Shown here in pieces: positions 7,649-15,107 of a DNA stretch of 64,000 bases. Numbering within the stretch: position 1 is the first letter of the stretch; each line of letters begins with the position of its first letter. The notes under the pieces are model-generated. The model saw only the letters and a list, made by a program, of their open reading frames with translations, had not been told where the DNA came from and made no database searches. Both the position numbers and the translations under genes were made by a program. The DNA comes from Salegentibacter agarivorans (lineage in GTDB: Bacteria > Bacteroidota > Bacteroidia > Flavobacteriales > Flavobacteriaceae), in the NCBI RefSeq assembly GCF_900113135.1, contig NZ_FOOH01000002.1, positions 186,001-250,000 on the forward strand, read 5' to 3'.

Positions 7649-8443
7649 TTATTTTAAATGTTCCCCACCATTTACCGGAATAATAGTCCCCGTAATCCAA
7701 CCGGCTTCGTCTTTACTCAATAAATAAACCACATTGGCCACATCATTTGGAACGGTAAGCCTTTTAAACGGATTATGTTTTAGCGCGTGGTTGCGTAAAG
7801 TTTCGTTCCCGGGAATCATCTGGAAAGACCGGGTAACCGTAACTCCCGCCTGGATACAATTTGCGCGAATACCGTAAGGAGCAAATTCCAGGGCGATATT
7901 TCGGGTTATAGATTCTAAGGCTACTTTTGCTGCAGAAACCGCGGCGTAATTGGCCCAGGCTTTTTTATTGCCTTCACTGGTAAACGATATAATCCTGGCA
8001 TCTTTTGCAAAAAGATTAGCTTTGAAAATAGCTTTTGTCCAATCGTAAAGGCTAATAGCCATCGCATCTATAGTAATTTGAAAATCTACATTATCTAAAG
8101 TAGGTTCATCACCGGTCATAGGTTTTAGGTTTCCCTTTGCAATACTATGTACCAAACTTCTAATTTTGCCTTCTTTTCCTAAGATCTTAGCAATTTCTTC
8201 AATTAAATTTGCTCGTTTTTCAGCGTTTGTAGCATCCACATTAAAGCTTTCAAACTTAACATCCTGTTCTCTAATATCTTCAAAAGCTTCTTCTATTTCG
8301 GCTATATCGGTTCTTCTATCACGGTGTACTATAATTATATTCATCCCATGATGGGCGAGTTTTCTGGCGGTGGCAAAGCCAAGGCCTGTACTTCCGCCTA
8401 AAATAATTGCCCAGTAATTACGATCTTTAAACTCTGTTACCAT
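7649..8443 (-). CDS. SDR-family acyl-ACP reductase, FabI/FabL-like
   Basis: This 264-residue Rossmann-fold enzyme has nucleotide-binding GGSTGLG (16-22). It carries LVHSIAKG (97-104), like the HSIA segment of FabI, and the dyad Tyr166 and Lys173 in a Y-x6-K arrangement. Y-x6-K is the spacing of enoyl-ACP reductases FabI and FabL, whereas ketoreductases such as FabG use Y-x3-K. This favours enoyl reduction over ketoreduction. If so, the operon has no ketoreductase of its own and borrows FabG. The gene overlaps the type III PKS stop by 7 bp and precedes the dehydratase gene by 7 bp. Annotation as a generic 3-oxoacyl-ACP reductase would be the alternative. Confidence 0.8.
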   Translation of the reverse strand: MVTEFKDRNYWAIILGGSTGLGFATARKLAHHGMNIIIVHRDRRTDIAEIEEAFEDIREQDVKFESFNVDATNAEKRANLIEEIAKILGKEGKIRSLVHSIAKGNLKPMTGDEPTLDNVDFQITIDAMAISLYDWTKAIFKANLFAKDARIISFTSEGNKKAWANYAAVSAAKVALESITRNIALEFAPYGIRANCIQAGVTVTRSFQMIPGNETLRNHALKHNPFKRLTVPNDVANVVYLLSKDEAGWITGTIIPVNGGEHLK

Positions 8444-9489
8444 TCCAATAAAATTCTTTGTGCCGAAAAACCTGGACCAAAACTTAACATTAAGCCTTGC
8501 TCGCCCGGTTTTGGCTGATTTTTCATAAATTCTTCTAACACAAACAGCACCGTTGCACTGCTCATGTTCCCGTATTGCTTAAGCACCTCACGGGTTTTAT
8601 CAATATTCTTTCCTAAGTTACCAAAAAGATCTTCAACTGTTTGTACAATTTTCTTTCCGCCGGGATGAAATATTAAATGGTCTACTTTTTCAATATTTGA
8701 GTTGAATTTTTTCAAAAACGGATGAACAATTTCAGGAAAATGGGAAGCTATAGTTTGCGGCACGCTTTCATCTAAAATCATTTTGAGGCCGTGGTTGGTG
8801 AGATCAAAACCCATTAAATGGGTGGCTTCATAAAAATGATACATTTCTTCACCCAGAATTTTCGGCCCTGTAGCGTTTTCCTCTGAAGATAGCAATACAC
8901 AAGCGGCACCATCTCCAAAAATTGCAGCGCTCACCATATTGGCCATCGAGAAATCATCTAACTGAAATGTAGCCGTAGGACTTTCAACTGCAATAACGGC
9001 CGCTCGTTTTCCCGGATTTGCCTTAAGAAAATTCGCGGCATACATTATTCCTGAAATTCCTGCCGCGCAGCCCATTTCGGTAACCGGGAGCCGGGTAATA
9101 TCCTGGCGTAATTTTACTTCATTGATTAGGTAAGCATCTAAGGAAGGAATCATAATCCCGGTGCAACTCACGGTAATTATAAAATCGATTGAATCTGCTT
9201 CCCACTTATTATTCTGTAAAGCTTTTTTTAATACATTTTTGCCGAGTTTCTTAACTTCCCGTATATAAATATTGTTTTTATCTTCAAAAGAAGTTGCCGT
9301 GAAAACTTCTTCGGGATCCATTATAGAATAGCGTTTATCTACCGCAGCACCTTCAAAAATCTTCAATACTTTTCGTCGATAGCGATCATTTTGGTCCTGA
9401 AGCCAGGTTTCTACCAACGGTAAAATATCTTTGGTTTCCCGGGCATACTGCGGTAATTCTTTTTCTACGCCTGTAATTTTTACACTCAT
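8437..9489 (-). CDS. Type III polyketide synthase (chalcone/stilbene synthase family)
   Basis: This 350-residue protein is a type III PKS: nucleophile Cys141 in EMGCAAGISG, His275 in FHPGGKKIV, Asn308 in YGNMSSATVLF (the Cys-His-Asn triad), and a C-terminal FGPGFS loop matching the family GFGPG motif. Such enzymes extend an acyl-CoA or acyl-ACP starter with malonyl-CoA and cyclise it to resorcinols, pyrones, phloroglucinols or related rings without their own carrier domain. Neighbouring KS, dehydratase, reductase and ACP genes suggest an acyl chain from the carrier line as starter, as in the Azotobacter Ars system. The downstream tailoring genes recall the Streptomyces srsABC set. The product is unknown. 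It overlaps the methyltransferase gene by 4 bp. Confidence 0.92.
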   Translation of the reverse strand: MSVKITGVEKELPQYARETKDILPLVETWLQDQNDRYRRKVLKIFEGAAVDKRYSIMDPEEVFTATSFEDKNNIYIREVKKLGKNVLKKALQNNKWEADSIDFIITVSCTGIMIPSLDAYLINEVKLRQDITRLPVTEMGCAAGISGIMYAANFLKANPGKRAAVIAVESPTATFQLDDFSMANMVSAAIFGDGAACVLLSSEENATGPKILGEEMYHFYEATHLMGFDLTNHGLKMILDESVPQTIASHFPEIVHPFLKKFNSNIEKVDHLIFHPGGKKIVQTVEDLFGNLGKNIDKTREVLKQYGNMSSATVLFVLEEFMKNQPKPGEQGLMLSFGPGFSAQRILLEW

Positions 9490-10202
9490 ATTTTATCTTT
9501 CTGAATAATCCATTGGTAGCGAAATGCCCACTTCCAGCTAATTTGATGATTGGTTTGCGGAATTTTCCCGGCAAAATCTTTTAATTCTTCTTTTTTAAAT
9601 CCTCTTAAGATAGATGTCAACCCATCTTTTCGCGCAATCTCGTTGTTGATAAAAACTGCACAAAAAACCTGAAATAACCTATACGCAAGTTTGGAGCGAT
9701 GTAAATCGTTAATCACCACACCCAGCCTGGATTGTTGATTAAAAAGGTTTAGTAAAGCTGAAATTTCACCGTTTTTAAAATGATGTAGTGTTAAGGTACA
9801 CAAGATTATGTCGCTATAAAAATTTAATTCCAGGCTAAAAATATCTATAGATTTAAAATCAATTTCGGGATAGTCTATAGACATTTCTTCAGCAATTTTG
9901 ATGGCATAGCTATTGGCATCAATGCCGGTAAGTTTAAATTTATAGCCGTTCTTCCTTCCCCATCTCGCGATTTCCCGAAGTACAGCACCATTGCCGCAAC
10001 CCACATCAGCAATGTGGATTTCTTTCGTTTTCGAATGGTTTTGTACAATATTTTTTACTCCTTCTAAGGTGATTTTATTCCCACCCAACCATTTGTTTAT
10101 GTTATCCAGGTCACGTAAGGTTTTGTCCAGTTCTTTTCCCTGGAGGTCAAAATCGTCCATAATTTCAACCGCGTTTGTTCTTTTTGAGGTATCTATGCTC
10201 AT
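9486..10202 (-). CDS. Class I SAM-dependent methyltransferase of the PKS operon
   Basis: This 238-residue protein has the class I motif I as IADVGCGNGAVL (64-75), a second acidic strand in KLTGIDANSYAIKIAEEM, and motif IV around SDIILCTLTLHHF. It lies between the FAD oxidoreductase and type III PKS genes with 4-bp overlaps on both sides, so translation is probably coupled. The simplest reading is methylation of the hydroxyaromatic product of the PKS, comparable to SrsB in Streptomyces; O- versus C-methylation cannot be told from sequence. The C-terminal part is hydrophobic and aromatic (WKWAFRYQWII), which may bind a lipid-like substrate. Confidence 0.85.
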   Translation of the reverse strand: MSIDTSKRTNAVEIMDDFDLQGKELDKTLRDLDNINKWLGGNKITLEGVKNIVQNHSKTKEIHIADVGCGNGAVLREIARWGRKNGYKFKLTGIDANSYAIKIAEEMSIDYPEIDFKSIDIFSLELNFYSDIILCTLTLHHFKNGEISALLNLFNQQSRLGVVINDLHRSKLAYRLFQVFCAVFINNEIARKDGLTSILRGFKKEELKDFAGKIPQTNHQISWKWAFRYQWIIQKDKI

Positions 10203-11326
10203 ACTATGGGTTGCCCGTGGGTTTTACTAATGATTTTCTCTAACAGGTACGGAAATTTTTTAACGAGCTGCTGTGAAGTTGAAGCTAAAAATGGATTGAT
10301 CAATATTTTCTGAAGGATTCGTCCAGTCTTTAATCGGATTTCGAAATGCGTATTCCAGTTTTGTCGGTATTGATTTTCCAGGTTTTTGCGGTCTAAATTA
10401 TTTCCGTGGAAATTATTTAAAACAGCTTCTGAAGCGATTTTTCCAGAATGAATAGCCATAGCCATCCCATTACCACAAAGCGGGTGAATTAAGCCCGTAG
10501 CGTCACCCAGCATCAAAATATGATTGTTGATCAGGGATTTTTTATGAAAAGAGATCTGAGCAATACTCAGGTCTTTTTCAAATAGAGGTTTAGCTTTTTT
10601 AAAGAAACCTTTTAAATAAGCATTCTGAAATAAAACTTTTTCCTTGAATTCTTCGGTATTCCTGTATTTTTTGAAGCTTTTATACGAAACCATATAACAG
10701 GCGTTTACTGCGCCGGTTTCAGTTTTTGATAATCCGCAGTAGCCGCCTTCAAAATTGTGTAGCGCCACTAAATCTGGAGGAAATTCTGGCTTTTCATAAT
10801 GTGATTTTATAGCGAGCCAGGAAGATTTTTCCTGGATAAATTCCCGTCCCAGGCTTTTATCGAGATTAGATCTTTTTCCAAAAGCACCTAATACTATAGG
10901 GGTTTTTAGTTGTTTTCCTGAAGAAAGTTTCAGTGTAAATTCATCATTTTCAAAATTTATATTTTCAACTGATTCAATTAGAGTTTCTGCTCCATTTTCT
11001 TCAGCTTTTTTAAAAAGAAAATCATCTAAAGCATAACGGCTTAAGCCCATTCCGCCCAGGTTTAAAGAAGTTTCTATCGATTTTGCATTCTGGGTACTGT
11101 AAAGGAGTTTATGAATTTTTACCGGGTTTAAATCTTTTTCGAGATCTATATCCAGGGAATGGAGATAAGGAATTACTTCGTTAGAAAGGTATTCCCCACA
11201 GACTTTATGTCTGGGATATGCTTTTTTCTCTATAAGCAAGACACGTTTTCCTGCCCGGGAAAGATGAATGGCAGCAGTTAATCCCGCCAGGCCTGCACCT
11301 ACTATAATTACTTGAAAATCTGCCAT
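10199..11326 (-). CDS. FAD-dependent oxidoreductase (geranylgeranyl reductase/monooxygenase-like), first gene of the PKS operon
   Basis: This 375-residue flavoprotein has the dinucleotide-binding motif GAGLAG at 10-15 and a PRHKVCGEYLS segment (38-48) as in the geranylgeranyl reductase branch. The second FAD motif is GDATGLIHPLCGNGMAMAIHSG (274 onward). Family members hydroxylate aromatic rings or reduce isoprenoid double bonds. With a type III PKS and a methyltransferase in the same operon, ring hydroxylation to a quinol or quinone is plausible, as done by the SrsC flavoprotein. It is the promoter-proximal gene, starting 25 bp after the OmpA-type gene's terminator. Its stop overlaps the methyltransferase start (ATGA). 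Confidence 0.85.
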   Translation of the reverse strand: MADFQVIIVGAGLAGLTAAIHLSRAGKRVLLIEKKAYPRHKVCGEYLSNEVIPYLHSLDIDLEKDLNPVKIHKLLYSTQNAKSIETSLNLGGMGLSRYALDDFLFKKAEENGAETLIESVENINFENDEFTLKLSSGKQLKTPIVLGAFGKRSNLDKSLGREFIQEKSSWLAIKSHYEKPEFPPDLVALHNFEGGYCGLSKTETGAVNACYMVSYKSFKKYRNTEEFKEKVLFQNAYLKGFFKKAKPLFEKDLSIAQISFHKKSLINNHILMLGDATGLIHPLCGNGMAMAIHSGKIASEAVLNNFHGNNLDRKNLENQYRQNWNTHFEIRLKTGRILQKILINPFLASTSQQLVKKFPYLLEKIISKTHGQPIV

Positions 11327-11349
11327 TGGTTGAAGATAAATAAATACAT

Positions 11350-11377
11350 AAAAAAATCCCGGAAATTTCCGGGATTT
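11350..11377 (-). terminator. Intrinsic terminator of the OmpA-family lipoprotein gene
   Basis: A perfect 24-bp palindrome (11354-11377; core CCCGG-AAATTT-CCGGG) is followed on the minus strand by seven T (11356-11350). It separates the OmpA gene (stop at 11402) from the polyketide operon starting at 11326. I found no exact TAnnTTTG between them, so the operon promoter is unassigned. Confidence 0.85.
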
Positions 11378-11401
11378 AATATTTGTTTGAAGAAATAGAA
11401 C

Positions 11402-12100
11402 CTAGTTCTTCTGTTCAGCCTGTTTCCTGGCTTCTTCTTTTAATTCTTCGTTTGCAACAATTGCAAGCTCTACCCTACGGTTTTTAGCACGACCTTCTGC
11501 AGTTTCGTTATCATATTTAGGCTGGGCTTCGCCATACCATTTAGTATCAAATCTTCCGCTGCTAAGACCCTGGCTGGTTAAATAATTAGTCACAGCCTGT
11601 GCTCTGTTTTTAGAAAGTGTAAGGTTATAGGATTCACTACCGGTATCATCTGTATGTCCCTCTACAAGAATATTAGAATCTGGATATTCTTTAAAAATAT
11701 CGGCCAGTTTATTTAAAGTAGCCTGGGATTTAGAGTTGATATTATATTTTTCAGTATCAAAATATACCCCGCTGCTTTCATCAAAAGTCACGTTAATTCC
11801 TTCGCCAACTCTTTCAACTTCAGCACCTGGAATTTCCTGTTCAATTTCCTTGGCTTGCTCGTCCATACGGTTACCAATAATTGCTCCGGCTGCTCCACCT
11901 ACAACTCCGCCAATAATGGCGCCAAGCGCAGTATTTCCGTCTCCGGTATTGTTTCCAACAACACCACCAATTACGGCTCCACCGGCAGATCCAATTACAG
12001 CTCCTTTTTGTTTATTATTCGCATTCTTAGTGGCTTCACAACTAAAAAGAAGTGTGGCAGCAAAAAGAATGGCAAACATTCTGTTTATAGTAGTTTTCAT
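11402..12100 (-). CDS. OmpA-family lipoprotein with glycine-zipper domain
   Basis: This is a 232-residue outer-membrane lipoprotein. The leader ends in lipobox LFSC. A glycine-zipper stretch follows (GAVIGSAGGAVIGGVVGNN and GAIIGGVVGGAAGAIIGNRMDE, about residues 33-80). The C-terminal OmpA/MotB peptidoglycan-binding domain has the signature ILVEGHTDDTGSESYNLTLSKNRA and the R-x-x-N-R-R-V-E motif (GRAKNRRVELAI). It should link the outer membrane to peptidoglycan by binding diaminopimelate. The C-terminal tail is Lys/Glu-rich. It follows the lipocalin-like lipoprotein gene by only 15 bp and probably shares its transcript. Confidence 0.9.
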   Translation of the reverse strand: MKTTINRMFAILFAATLLFSCEATKNANNKQKGAVIGSAGGAVIGGVVGNNTGDGNTALGAIIGGVVGGAAGAIIGNRMDEQAKEIEQEIPGAEVERVGEGINVTFDESSGVYFDTEKYNINSKSQATLNKLADIFKEYPDSNILVEGHTDDTGSESYNLTLSKNRAQAVTNYLTSQGLSSGRFDTKWYGEAQPKYDNETAEGRAKNRRVELAIVANEELKEEARKQAEQKN

Positions 12101-12115
12101 AGTAAATTAATTTAA

Positions 12116-12595
12116 TTAAAGTTTAGAAAAATTCATTCTTATCACAAATGGAGAACCTTCAAGCATTACAGATTGTTCCCATACCATTTGTGTTTCAGAA
12201 AGTGATCTTAAATTCATTCGGAAACCTTGATTTCCCGTTGTAGAGTTATAATCTTCATCGGTTGGTTTCAATAGAAAATCGAAAATTCCTTCCGGAGTAT
12301 TTTCTTCATCTATAGACCAAACAAAATACCGCTGCCCTGCACTGCAATTAGGTCCCTGTACAGTATATGCGCCCCTGTTATTATTAGAGACAAAATTCCA
12401 CGTACTGTTTTCAAAACAGGAGGCATTGGCATCATTTAGTAGGGTAACATCAAACTCACCAGAACTATTTGGGTAAGTTACACTGGTAAGCGTCCAGTTT
12501 CCATTAAAGGTTTTTCTGGCTTCTTTGGCGGTTTTGCTGGGTCCGCAAGCGGCAAGTAGTACCGCTACAAAGCCAAGTATAAATATTTTTTTCAT
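12116..12595 (-). CDS. Lipocalin-like lipoprotein
   Basis: This 159-residue lipoprotein has lipobox LLAAC (Cys about residue 17). The mature part begins with a lipocalin-like GNWTLTSVTYPNS segment, where the family G-x-W sits on the first strand, followed by alternating strands (CFENSTWNFVSNNNRGAYT, QRYFVWSIDEENT, FRMNLRSLSETQMVWEQS). Two cysteines (CFEN and NCSAG) could form a disulfide. This agrees with the lipocalin-like domain family common in Flavobacteriia, which binds small hydrophobic ligands in some members; no ligand can be assigned. It is upstream of the OmpA-type gene, with a 15-bp gap. Confidence 0.75.
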   Translation of the reverse strand: MKKIFILGFVAVLLAACGPSKTAKEARKTFNGNWTLTSVTYPNSSGEFDVTLLNDANASCFENSTWNFVSNNNRGAYTVQGPNCSAGQRYFVWSIDEENTPEGIFDFLLKPTDEDYNSTTGNQGFRMNLRSLSETQMVWEQSVMLEGSPFVIRMNFSKL

Positions 12596-12619
12596 TAGTT
12601 AGTTGTTTGGGTTATACAT

Positions 12620-12668
12620 AAAAATCCAATGCTTGCCGATTGGTACCTGGCGCAATACATTGGATTTT
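12620..12668 (-). terminator. Probable intrinsic terminator of the DUF1328 gene
   Basis: Perfect 11-base arms (AAAATCCAATG, 12621-12631, and CATTGGATTTT, 12658-12668) enclose an inner segment that can pair further. On the minus strand the structure ends in five T. It lies 20 bases after the stop of the small membrane protein gene. Confidence 0.6.
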
Positions 12669-12687
12669 ATTCTTTATTTATTTGTTT

Positions 12688-12849
12688 TTATCTTCTAAAT
12701 AATCTGCTCACTAAAGAAATTACTAATAGTACCAGGAAAATGTAAAAGATTATTTTAGCAATGTCTGCAAAACCTTCGGCGATTCCACCAAAGCCGAAAA
12801 TAGCAGCTACCAAAGCAATGATTAAGAAAATAACGATTAAACGTATCAT
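12688..12849 (-). CDS. DUF1328 small membrane protein
   Basis: This is a 53-residue gene. The product is almost wholly hydrophobic, with two membrane segments ([17 protein letters not shown] and [15 protein letters not shown]) flanking [12 protein letters not shown], and ends in the basic tail SRLFRR. That is the arrangement of the DUF1328/YtjA family of small inner-membrane proteins. Function of the family is unknown to me; it often behaves as a stress-associated gene. Upstream on the minus strand a TAATTTAG near-match to the TAnnTTTG element follows TTTTG by about 20 bases, and a hairpin terminator lies downstream, so it is probably transcribed alone. Confidence 0.9.
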   Translation of the reverse strand: MIRLIVIFLIIALVAAIFGFGGIAEGFADIAKIIFYIFLVLLVISLVSRLFRR

Positions 12850-12978
12850 AATAAAAGATTTTTGATTAGTTGTAATCTAAATTACGGTAGGTGTTGAACG
12901 GAGACAAAAGATTATTAATACTTTAACAGCAGAACTGTTAAGGAATCTTAAAATATGAAATATTTGGACTTCTTATTA

Positions 12979-14985
12979 TTAATAGTCTATTAATTGCTGT
13001 AATTTTTCTTTCAATTTTTTCTTCGGAAGATATCCTTCTTCAAGTGCAGCGGCAAACGGAATTGGAGTTTCCCCACTGCCAAGTCGCATTACTGGAGCGT
13101 CTAAAAATTCAAAACATGCTTCTGAAATAATTGCTGAAATTTCTGAGGCTAAACTTCCAAAAAGCGAGTCTTCAGTAAGTACAAGTGCTTTTCCGGTCTT
13201 TTTAACCGAATTAATTATGGTCTCTTTATCTAAAGGTTGCAGGCTACGAAGATCTATTAATTCAATGTTTTCTAACTCTGCTCCCTCTAAGGTATCTAAA
13301 GCCCAGTGAACGGCTGCACCATAGGTTATAATTGTAAGTTTTTCCCCTTCTTTTAATATTGAAGCTTTTCCAAATGGTAAGGTGTAATAATCTAAAGGAA
13401 CTTCCTGCCGAATACTGCGGTATAAGGCCTTGTGTTCAAAGAATAACACGGGATTTGGATCGTTAAAAGCTGTATTCAGCAAGCCTTTTGCATCATATGG
13501 AAAAGCTGGGTAAACAACTTTTAAGCCCGGAATTTTAGTAAACCAGGCCTCGTTGGTCTGACTATGGAAAGGTCCTGCACCTACACCGGCTCCACAAGGC
13601 ATTCTTATAACCACATCGGCGTTTTGATTCCATCGGTAATTGCTTTTAGCCAGGTAATTTACAATAGGATTAAAACCGGAACTCACAAAATCTCCAAACT
13701 GCATTTCTACCATAGCCTTCATTCCATTTATAGAAAGTCCCATTGCAGTTCCAACAATAGCCGACTCGCAAATAGGTGTGTTTCGCACTCTTTCTTTGCC
13801 AAATTCTTCCAGTAATCCTTCAGTAATTTTAAAAACCCCACCGTATTCTGCAATATCCTGTCCCATTAACACCAGGGACTTATGTCTTTGCATAGATTGT
13901 TTTACCGCTTGAGAAATAGCGTCAATAAATCTTATAGTTTCAGTTTCTGAATTTGTTTTAATCTCTTGATATATAAACTCCTGGTAAACATCATTTAATT
14001 CATTAATTTCAATGTATTCTGAAACCGGTTCTTCATTAGCTGCTTTTAAATTTTCATCAATTTCAGCTTTAATTTCGTTTTTAAAGTGCACATCCTGCTC
14101 TTCAGAAAGTATATTTTCTTCTATGAGAAAACGTTTAAAATTCTCTACGGGATCTTTTTGTTGCCAGAAATTCATTAAATCTTCTGGAACGTATTTTGTT
14201 CCACTGGCTTCCTCGTGGCCGCGCATTCTAAAAGTTTTGAACTCCAGTAAAACCGGTCGGGGATTTTGTCTAATACTTTCAGCAACCTCAGAAACTTTAG
14301 AGTATACTTCAATTATATTATTTCCGTCTATAATATGAGATTCCATTCCGTAGCCCTGGGCCCGGTCGGCAAGATCTTTACATCTATATTGTTCATTTGT
14401 TGGAGTTGAAAGTCCGTAGCCATTGTTTTCTATGCAAAACAAAACCGGTAAATCCCAGACTGATGCAATATTTAGCGCTTCGTGAAAATCGCCTTCACTG
14501 GTGCCTCCCTCTCCAGTAAAAACCGCGGTAAGCTTATTTTCATTTTTCAATTTATGCGCTAAAGCAATCCCATCGGCCACGCCAAGCTGTGGGCCTAAAT
14601 GAGAAATCATTCCAACAATTTTATACTCCTGGGTACCAAAATGAAAACTGCGGTCACGACCTTTTGTGAAACCGTTTTGTTTTCCCTGCCACTGGGAGAA
14701 AAGTCGGTTTAAAGGGACGTTTCTAGAAGTAAATACTCCTAAATTACGGTGCATTGGTAAAATATACTCATCGGCGTTAAGCGCTTTCGTAACTCCAATG
14801 GAAATAGCTTCCTGGCCTATCCCACTAAACCATTTAGAAATTTTGCCCTGTCTTAGCAAGATGAGCATTTTTTCTTCTATTAAACGTGGCTTTAATAAAG
14901 ATGCATATAAGTCTAATAACTGGGTTGAGGAGAGATTTTTCTTCTCAAATTTTATAGCAGGCGGCTGGGAAGAATTTGGTTGCAT
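12979..14985 (-). CDS. 2-oxoacid dehydrogenase E1 component, fused alpha and beta subunits
   Basis: This protein of about 668 residues joins both E1 subunits of a branched-chain-type 2-oxoacid dehydrogenase. The alpha half (to about 330) carries the thiamine diphosphate motif beginning GEGGTSEGD and ending IENN (about 157-188). The beta half (from about 335) contains a transketolase-like pyrimidine domain (RFIDAISQAVKQSM, GQDIAEYGGVFK) and the C-terminal transketolase domain. It decarboxylates branched-chain 2-oxo acids (or pyruvate) and acylates the E2 lipoyl domain; E2 and E3 are not in the window. I prefer the ATG at 14985 (MQPNSS) over a TTG ten codons upstream. It is divergent from the 2OG oxygenase gene. 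Confidence 0.9.
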   Translation of the reverse strand: MQPNSSQPPAIKFEKKNLSSTQLLDLYASLLKPRLIEEKMLILLRQGKISKWFSGIGQEAISIGVTKALNADEYILPMHRNLGVFTSRNVPLNRLFSQWQGKQNGFTKGRDRSFHFGTQEYKIVGMISHLGPQLGVADGIALAHKLKNENKLTAVFTGEGGTSEGDFHEALNIASVWDLPVLFCIENNGYGLSTPTNEQYRCKDLADRAQGYGMESHIIDGNNIIEVYSKVSEVAESIRQNPRPVLLEFKTFRMRGHEEASGTKYVPEDLMNFWQQKDPVENFKRFLIEENILSEEQDVHFKNEIKAEIDENLKAANEEPVSEYIEINELNDVYQEFIYQEIKTNSETETIRFIDAISQAVKQSMQRHKSLVLMGQDIAEYGGVFKITEGLLEEFGKERVRNTPICESAIVGTAMGLSINGMKAMVEMQFGDFVSSGFNPIVNYLAKSNYRWNQNADVVIRMPCGAGVGAGPFHSQTNEAWFTKIPGLKVVYPAFPYDAKGLLNTAFNDPNPVLFFEHKALYRSIRQEVPLDYYTLPFGKASILKEGEKLTIITYGAAVHWALDTLEGAELENIELIDLRSLQPLDKETIINSVKKTGKALVLTEDSLFGSLASEISAIISEACFEFLDAPVMRLGSGETPIPFAAALEEGYLPKKKLKEKLQQLIDY

Positions 14986-15068
14986 AGTGTGTATTTGTTT
15001 ACCAAATGTAACCAAAATTATAAATGCTAAGAAATTTAAAAAGCCTCGTTAGCTCCCGTATTTTTCTT

Positions 15069-15076
15069 TAACTTTG
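15069..15076 (+). promoter_or_regulatory. Candidate -7 element for the 2OG oxygenase operon
   Basis: TAACTTTG fits the Bacteroidetes TAnnTTTG consensus, 31 bases upstream of the ATG at 15108. No clear TTTG is present at -33, so this is a partial match. Confidence 0.4.
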
Positions 15077-15107
15077 TGTGTTAAATTCTCAAAAAACTAA
15101 GCATATT

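Noticed and set aside
5087-11326. Aryl polyene or flexirubin cluster
   Set aside because: A KS, ACP, dehydratase and PPTase are shared features, but the type III PKS is central and no ammonia lyase, chain-length factor, dialkylresorcinol enzyme or glycosyltransferase/acyltransferase is present between the flanking terminator and unrelated genes.
12919-12945. Inverted repeat TTAACAG-N5-CTGTTAA
   Set aside because: Only 7 bp, no T-run and no conserved position relative to a promoter; may be chance in AT-rich DNA or a weak terminator of the E1 gene.
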